Assembly: GCA_002308875.1 (NCBI GenBank)
Contig: DBWK01000083.1
Location: 13,804 to 24,083, forward strand
Source: Treponema sp. UBA1240
GTDB lineage: Bacteria; Spirochaetota; Spirochaetia; Treponematales; Treponemataceae
Reading direction: 5' to 3'
Length of the DNA: 10,280 bases
Position 1 is the first letter of the stretch, and every line of letters starts with the position of its first letter. The notes beneath the pieces were generated by a model. It was given only the letters and a program-made list of their open reading frames with translations, was not told where the DNA came from and made no database searches. Made by a program: the position numbers and the translations under genes. Below are positions 6,676 to 10,280 of this stretch, one piece after another.

Positions 6676-8637
6676 TCAATATTCAAACTTTAAACCGTAA
6701 ATACTTTCCAGAATTTTTCTAATTTCCTCATCCGCTTTATATCGGGTTTTTGCATTTTCAAAACATGAAACTATTTTTGCCGTATATTGGTTTTGTTTGG
6801 TCAAATCTTTTTCATTCAGCATTTTGATAGAATAGTACATACCATAAAGGAACTGTGCTTCGGGAGTCATACGGTTTTCTTCATTCAGCCTTTCCAAGGC
6901 TTCAAACATCTTGTTAATTTTATTACTACCAAAAGCTATTAATGCATAATCGCAATAAAAATTACAATAAAATCTGCTTTGAGTGACAGCATTTCTAAAT
7001 TTTGGCTCTATTGAATTAAAAAAAGAAAACATTTTTGAAGGAGAGGGATTTTTGGAAAGATCATAACCGGCACTTTTAAAAAAAGCATCCAGATAACATA
7101 CAACCGGTATATTTTTTTTCTGTGATATCAGTTTTTTTAAGTTAGCTTGATCATCTGTATTAATATAATCAGCCATATATCTAAAATAAGAATTGGCAGA
7201 CATATATAATTCGGCCTCATAGGAAGGACTGTACCATACATCATTATAAGTCAGCTCAGGATCTCCGTTTTTTGCTGTTCCTGTAAACGGTGCATTATGG
7301 AACGTAAAAACACTTGCATCTGAATCAGAATCAGAAACAGAATCAAACAAAACATCATAAGCACATATTGAATCTACCATATGGCGTGTACGTACAAAAG
7401 CTACTGGAACACTGCAAGCGAGATAATTTTCATCCAAGCCAAATCCTATCGTATAATGAGCCGTATAATCTTCCCATGAGGAATAAGCAGCATACAATTC
7501 TTCCATTAGTGGCTTTGCCCATTGCAATGCTTCTTCTTTGGTAATCCAATCGACTGACAATGCCAAACGCAGCATCACAAGATAAAGTCCGTAATCCCAT
7601 GCAAGCAGACCGTGCTCACCAAGACGATCCTGCATTTTCTGGATAAAATACAATGCTGCAATATCTCGTATATCAAGACATTCGGATATTGCTATCTGAT
7701 CTATATCCTTATACTTATCCAAAAGAGTTTTCAGCCGGTTATAATCAGAAGCAGTAATCATTTTGTAATTGTTCTCTTCTTCATCAAAATACATTTGAAA
7801 GATTAAACCCGCAGGCTGAGCTCCGGTTCTGCCAGCCTTTGAATCAACAATAAATTGCAGTAATTCTGTTCTTGAGTTAATATTCCATACCTGATTGAGC
7901 TTATCCAATGCTTTCTTTGAATCAACCTTTAACTCAGTAACTTCCATTGCCCAAAAGCGAAGCTGAGGAAATGACAATATACAGAAATCTTTTTCTTCCT
8001 GCGTGTAATCGGACCATTTCAGGATTCGTTCTTTATCACCTTTATAATCACGCTCATAATCCCTTACATACCGAAAAAAAGAATCTGCAGTAGTAAAAGG
8101 TTTATCACGTTTAAAAACATATACACCGTCAAGAACCATAGTTCCATCTCTGTAATAATAAAAAGAACTGAACTGCATTTTTAAGCAGTATTGCGGATTT
8201 TCACGACAAATTAAAAAACAAACCAAATAATTCAGTCTATAAATAGCCATGTCTTCTTTCATATCTTTATTTGAACTATATGAAAAAGGCTCATGAACAT
8301 GCATATTCTTATTTAAGCTATAAGAAACAGGTTTATTAACAGGTATAAAAGCATCATCCTTCTGAATTACAGGAAGAACCTCTTCAGGACTTTTTCCAAG
8401 GGAAATCCCTTTCTGCCGGAAATAAGGTGCAAGTGAAATATTAGAACCCATCTCAACAGTACCTATTCTTGTCGGCACTGAATATGATTCAGCAGCAGAA
8501 ATTTCAAATGATTTATTACTTCCAGTTGATACCCAACCATTCAAACATTCCGGCAATACAGATAAAGGCGCTTTTTCAGCGGCAAACAATATGACGGAAA
8601 TGGACAAGAATACCCATATAATTGCAGTTTTTTTCAT
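6676..8637 (-). CDS. Exported DUF1266-like protein of unknown function (paralog 2)
   Basis: Unknown function; paralog of the gene at 4613-6631. I choose the ATG at 8635-8637 (653 residues), because it begins a signal peptide MKKTAIIWVF... ending LFAA. An in-frame TTG at 8674-8676 would add 13 non-signal residues, and it coincides with the -35 box. Numbered from the chosen ATG, shared blocks are PECLNGW (29-35), ICRENPQYC (143-151), ECLDI (319-323), GLLAWDYG (343-350), WITKEEALQWAKPL (364-377), SSWEDYTAHYTIG (386-398), LTYNDVWY (462-469) and FLYGMYYSIKM (596-606). The order matches paralog 1: N-terminal domain, DUF1266-like region, TPR-like helices. The family Arg after LAWDxG is replaced (YGLYLVMLR). 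A 14-residue tandem repeat lies near 102-129 and an Asp/Ser run near 433-442. There is no Shine-Dalgarno sequence, and the start follows a -10 box by nine bases. Confidence 0.84.
   Translation of the reverse strand: MKKTAIIWVFLSISVILFAAEKAPLSVLPECLNGWVSTGSNKSFEISAAESYSVPTRIGTVEMGSNISLAPYFRQKGISLGKSPEEVLPVIQKDDAFIPVNKPVSYSLNKNMHVHEPFSYSSNKDMKEDMAIYRLNYLVCFLICRENPQYCLKMQFSSFYYYRDGTMVLDGVYVFKRDKPFTTADSFFRYVRDYERDYKGDKERILKWSDYTQEEKDFCILSFPQLRFWAMEVTELKVDSKKALDKLNQVWNINSRTELLQFIVDSKAGRTGAQPAGLIFQMYFDEEENNYKMITASDYNRLKTLLDKYKDIDQIAISECLDIRDIAALYFIQKMQDRLGEHGLLAWDYGLYLVMLRLALSVDWITKEEALQWAKPLMEELYAAYSSWEDYTAHYTIGFGLDENYLACSVPVAFVRTRHMVDSICAYDVLFDSVSDSDSDASVFTFHNAPFTGTAKNGDPELTYNDVWYSPSYEAELYMSANSYFRYMADYINTDDQANLKKLISQKKNIPVVCYLDAFFKSAGYDLSKNPSPSKMFSFFNSIEPKFRNAVTQSRFYCNFYCDYALIAFGSNKINKMFEALERLNEENRMTPEAQFLYGMYYSIKMLNEKDLTKQNQYTAKIVSCFENAKTRYKADEEIRKILESIYGLKFEY
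7322..7345 (+). repeat. Four-copy GAATCA hexamer repeat inside paralog 2
   Basis: Four tandem copies of GAATCA, the third being GAAACA, encode on the minus strand an alternating Asp/Ser stretch (DSVSDSDSD) in a loop just after the DUF1266-like core. Gain or loss of a copy would change length by two residues without breaking the frame. Paralog 1 has no such run at the matching place. Confidence 0.8.
8251..8334 (-). repeat. 14-codon imperfect tandem duplication inside paralog 2
   Basis: Two adjacent 42-base units encode KPVSYSLNKNMHVH and EPFSYSSNKDMKED. Over the best 32 bases (8260-8291 against 8302-8333) 25 match. Paralog 1 has a single version (EPIRYSINDF) at the same place, so the second copy appears to have arisen within this gene by local duplication. 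Confidence 0.75.
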
Positions 8638-8646
8638 ACAAATAGA

Positions 8647-8676
8647 ATTATATATGCACTTACAAGCATTTTGCAA
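8647..8676 (-). promoter_or_regulatory. Leftward promoter for the DUF1266-like gene pair
   Basis: On the minus strand TTGCAA (8671-8676) is followed after 18 bases by a perfect TATAAT (8647-8652). The ATG at 8635-8637 begins nine bases beyond the -10, so the expected start of transcription is only about one to three bases before the start codon. The absence of a Shine-Dalgarno sequence fits a leaderless message. The -35 box is the same six bases as that of the rightward promoter. Confidence 0.65.
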
Positions 8677-8699
8677 CGATTTAATAATTGCTGTATAAT
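8671..8699 (+). promoter_or_regulatory. Rightward promoter for the 139-residue exported protein gene
   Basis: TTGCAA (8671-8676), 17 bases, then a perfect TATAAT (8694-8699). Transcription would start near 8706, within the AAGGAG ribosome binding site, leaving a leader of about 13 bases. TTGCAA is its own reverse complement and also serves as -35 for the leftward promoter, so polymerase could probably occupy only one at a time. Confidence 0.65.
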
Positions 8700-8704
8700 A
8701 AAAT

Positions 8705-8710
8705 AAGGAG
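8705..8710 (+). promoter_or_regulatory. Shine-Dalgarno site supporting a TTG start
   Basis: AAGGAG ends eight bases before TTG at 8719-8721. It decides the start: no ATG is available here, and the TTG reads straight into a signal peptide beginning MKK. Confidence 0.8.
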
Positions 8711-8718
8711 AATCAATT

Positions 8719-9138
8719 TTGAAAAAAATAACCTGCATTTTTCTGTTATTAATGTTTACCATATTCGCTTTTGCAACGGATCAGAATAGCGTTTTTTATT
8801 CTGAACCACTTGGAAAAATGACACGGTTTGAATTTGTCCAACTAATGCAGGACAAGCCTTTTATTGAAAAAGTATTTGCTGATTCCGGTATCAGCAGTTT
8901 TGAACCTATTGACGAAGACAAGACAACAAAATCAGACCGCCGGATAATACAGGATGTGGTGGAATATATCAAAAACAAAAAATACAATTATGAAGAAACA
9001 TATATCACTTTCTGCATAACAGGAACTGATACAAAGAAAAACCAGCTGAAAGGCTGGGCGGTTATAACTCATTATGCCGGCGCAGCTGATACCAAATGGC
9101 TGAACTACTTGTTCTATATTACAGCTCCAATACAGTAA
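8719..9138 (+). CDS. Small exported protein of unknown function
   Basis: I do not recognise a family. The 139-residue product starts at TTG and has a signal peptide (residues 1-19, MKK plus a Leu/Phe-rich core ending AFA, probable cut before TDQ), leaving about 120 mature residues predicted to lie in the periplasm or outside. There is no lipobox, and the only Cys beyond the signal region is Cys99. The mature part begins with an acidic/helical portion (MTRFEFVQLMQ near 34-44, RRIIQDVVEYIKNKK near 74-88) and ends with alternating hydrophobic segments (TYITFCITG, GWAVITHY, LNYLFYIT) that suggest a beta-rich C-terminal half. It is transcribed divergently from the two DUF1266-like genes through a promoter sharing their -35 box, which hints at a joint role. 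A bidirectional terminator follows directly. Confidence 0.82.
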   Translation: MKKITCIFLLLMFTIFAFATDQNSVFYSEPLGKMTRFEFVQLMQDKPFIEKVFADSGISSFEPIDEDKTTKSDRRIIQDVVEYIKNKKYNYEETYITFCITGTDTKKNQLKGWAVITHYAGAADTKWLNYLFYITAPIQ

Positions 9139-9165
9139 AGATATTTACACAACCCAATCACTGAT

Positions 9166-9200
9166 AAAAAAAGCTGTCTGAAACTTTCAGACAGCTTTTT
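9166..9200. terminator. Bidirectional intrinsic terminator
   Basis: A 10-pair stem (9173-9182 with 9186-9195) and ACT loop are flanked by seven A on the left and five T on the right, so each strand reads hairpin plus T run. It ends the 139-residue gene (+ strand, stop at 9138) and ilvE (- strand, stop at 9207-9209) from opposite sides. Confidence 0.95.
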
Positions 9201-9206
9201 AATTTG

Positions 9207-10232
9207 TTATTTTATTTCGTAAATCCAGCCGGCAGGAGCCTTGATGCGTCCCATCTGGATACCGGTCAGTGTGTCATACAGTTCTTTTAAGACCGGACCA
9301 AAGTCGCTCATACCGCTCGGCAGGCAGATTTCCGTTCCGTGGTCAACAATCTTTCCAATCGGCGAAATGACAGCCGCTGTTCCACACAAACCACATTCGG
9401 TAAAATCTTTAAGCTCATTCTTGTTTACAGGACGTTCTTCAACCTGCAGGTGTAGATATTCCTTTGCAACGTGAACAAGCGAGCGGCGTGTAATTGACGG
9501 CAGAATACTTGTTGATTTAGGCGTAACAAGTTTTTTGTCCTTAGTAACGAACAAAATGTTTGCACCGCCTGTTTCTTCAATATAAGTATGAGATGCAGGA
9601 TCAAGATACATATTTTCGTCAAAGCCGTTTTTGTGCGCGTCTACAATGTTATGAAGGCTCATTGCGTAGTTAAGACCGGCTTTTATGTCACCTGTTCCGT
9701 GCGGAGCAGCGCGGTCAAGGTCTGAGATGCGGACTGTAATAGGATGAGCACCACCTTTAAAATACGGACCAACCGGTGTAACAAGAATACGGAACTGATA
9801 TTCCTCAGCGGGTTTTACACCAATTACGGAACTTGAGCCGAACATATAAGGACGAACATACAGTGTTGCGCCGCTTCCATAAGGCGGAACCCAGGCTTCG
9901 TTGGCTTTTACAACCTGCATAACCGCATCAATAAAACGGTCTTTCGGAAAAACAGGCATTTCAAGTCGCTGGCATGACATTTCCATGCGTTCTGCGTTCA
10001 GGTCAGGGCGGAATGTTACGATTTTTCCATCTTCTGTTGTATATGCTTTAAGACCTTCAAAACAGGTTTGTGCATACTGTAGAACACCTGCACATTCAGA
10101 AATCCGGACCGTTGCATCTTCGGTGATGACGCCTTTATCCCAGGCACCATTCTTATAATTAGCTACAAAACGTTTATCTGTCTCATGATAAGCGAAGCCA
10201 AGATTTCCCCAGTCAAGATTCTTTTTTTCCAT
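9207..10232 (-). CDS. ilvE: Branched-chain amino acid aminotransferase IlvE (class IV PLP fold)
   Basis: This cytoplasmic enzyme transfers amino groups between 2-oxoglutarate/glutamate and leucine, isoleucine or valine, the last step of their synthesis or the first of their breakdown. Its 341 residues match the longer BCAT form related to eukaryotic enzymes. Landmarks are the CFEGLKAY strand (57-64), YVRPYMFG (125-132), GTGDIKAGLNYA (179-190) with the PLP-binding Lys184, YIEETGGANILFV (217-229) with the cofactor-contacting Glu region, SITRRSLV (246-253) and CGTAAVISPIG (283-293). A CGLC motif (280-283) is not at the place of the redox CxxC of human BCAT. The ATG start is supported by AGGAG (10241-10245) eight bases upstream. 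It appears monocistronic within the window. Confidence 0.96.
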   Translation of the reverse strand: MEKKNLDWGNLGFAYHETDKRFVANYKNGAWDKGVITEDATVRISECAGVLQYAQTCFEGLKAYTTEDGKIVTFRPDLNAERMEMSCQRLEMPVFPKDRFIDAVMQVVKANEAWVPPYGSGATLYVRPYMFGSSSVIGVKPAEEYQFRILVTPVGPYFKGGAHPITVRISDLDRAAPHGTGDIKAGLNYAMSLHNIVDAHKNGFDENMYLDPASHTYIEETGGANILFVTKDKKLVTPKSTSILPSITRRSLVHVAKEYLHLQVEERPVNKNELKDFTECGLCGTAAVISPIGKIVDHGTEICLPSGMSDFGPVLKELYDTLTGIQMGRIKAPAGWIYEIK

Positions 10233-10246
10233 AATAAATGCTCCTA

Positions 10247-10263
10247 AACCTGTCTGTCAGGTT
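10247..10263. promoter_or_regulatory. Inverted repeat immediately upstream of the ilvE ribosome binding site
   Basis: AACCTG and CAGGTT form a perfect 6-base inverted repeat around TCTGT. On the minus strand it sits between a possible -10 box TATAAC (10261-10266) and the AGGAG of ilvE. It could be an operator at the transcription start or a small leader hairpin. The matching -35 would lie at or beyond the window edge, so the promoter cannot be judged. Confidence 0.4.
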
Positions 10264-10280
10264 ATACATCAAGATAATAA

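Noticed and set aside
7314..7544. Short + strand open frame across the GAATCA repeat
   Set aside because: Antisense to a long gene with paralog support. The Asn/Gln/Lys-rich start is produced by the repeat read on the other strand.
4613..8637. Toxin-immunity or defence system formed by the exported proteins
   Set aside because: No nuclease, protease or other toxin motif, no lipobox and no secretion-system marker is visible. The proteins are exported but their role cannot be read from sequence.
8638..8676. Longer start (TTG at 8674-8676) for the upstream DUF1266-like gene
   Set aside because: The 13 added residues are not signal-like and precede a perfect MKK signal peptide. There is no ribosome binding site, and the TTG is part of the likely -35 box.
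9207..10232. CGLC motif in IlvE as a redox CxxC switch
   Set aside because: The human redox CxxC lies after the GTA segment, whereas here the pair precedes it, so the positions are not equivalent.
1..10280. Insertion sequence, prophage, CRISPR array or tRNA
   Set aside because: No transposase, integrase, regularly spaced repeats or tRNA-like fold was seen; all long stretches are explained by the seven genes.

Overview
The window looks like chromosomal DNA of a host- or gut-associated spirochete, most likely a Treponema or close relative. This is an inference from the moderately AT-rich sequence, the mglA-mglC sugar transporter layout and the protein flavour. No rRNA or other decisive marker is present. 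There are seven protein genes and no tRNA, rRNA, CRISPR array or insertion sequence that I can see. Gaps between genes are short (under 140 bases), and most carry a terminator or promoter.

Left part (1-2776, + strand): the 3' two-thirds of mglA (sugar ABC ATPase) and the complete mglC (its membrane permease) form the end of an mgl-type galactose/glucose import operon, closed by a strong intrinsic terminator. MglC carries an unusual N-terminal extension of about 185 charged residues before its first membrane helix. Converging on it is purH (2850-4526, - strand), the bifunctional enzyme for the last two steps of IMP synthesis. It has an extra loop of about 45 residues.

Centre (4613-9138): the least ordinary part. 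Two large paralogous exported proteins (672 and about 653 residues, - strand, in tandem) share an N-terminal region with an I-C-x-E-N-P-x-Y-C motif, a central region I recognise as DUF1266-like, and a helical, TPR-like C-terminal part. A small exported protein of 139 residues (+ strand, TTG start) is transcribed away from them. The two divergent promoters appear to share a single palindromic -35 box, TTGCAA. Both DUF1266-like genes lack a Shine-Dalgarno sequence and have a good -10 box only 6-9 bases before ATG, which predicts leaderless or nearly leaderless mRNAs. The other complete genes (mglC, purH, the 139-residue gene, ilvE) have clear Shine-Dalgarno sites. I cannot assign a function to these three exported proteins. 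They may form one envelope-associated module.

Right part (9166-10280): a textbook bidirectional terminator separates the small exported gene from ilvE (9207-10232, - strand), a branched-chain amino acid aminotransferase with its PLP lysine in place. A short inverted repeat lies just upstream of its ribosome binding site.
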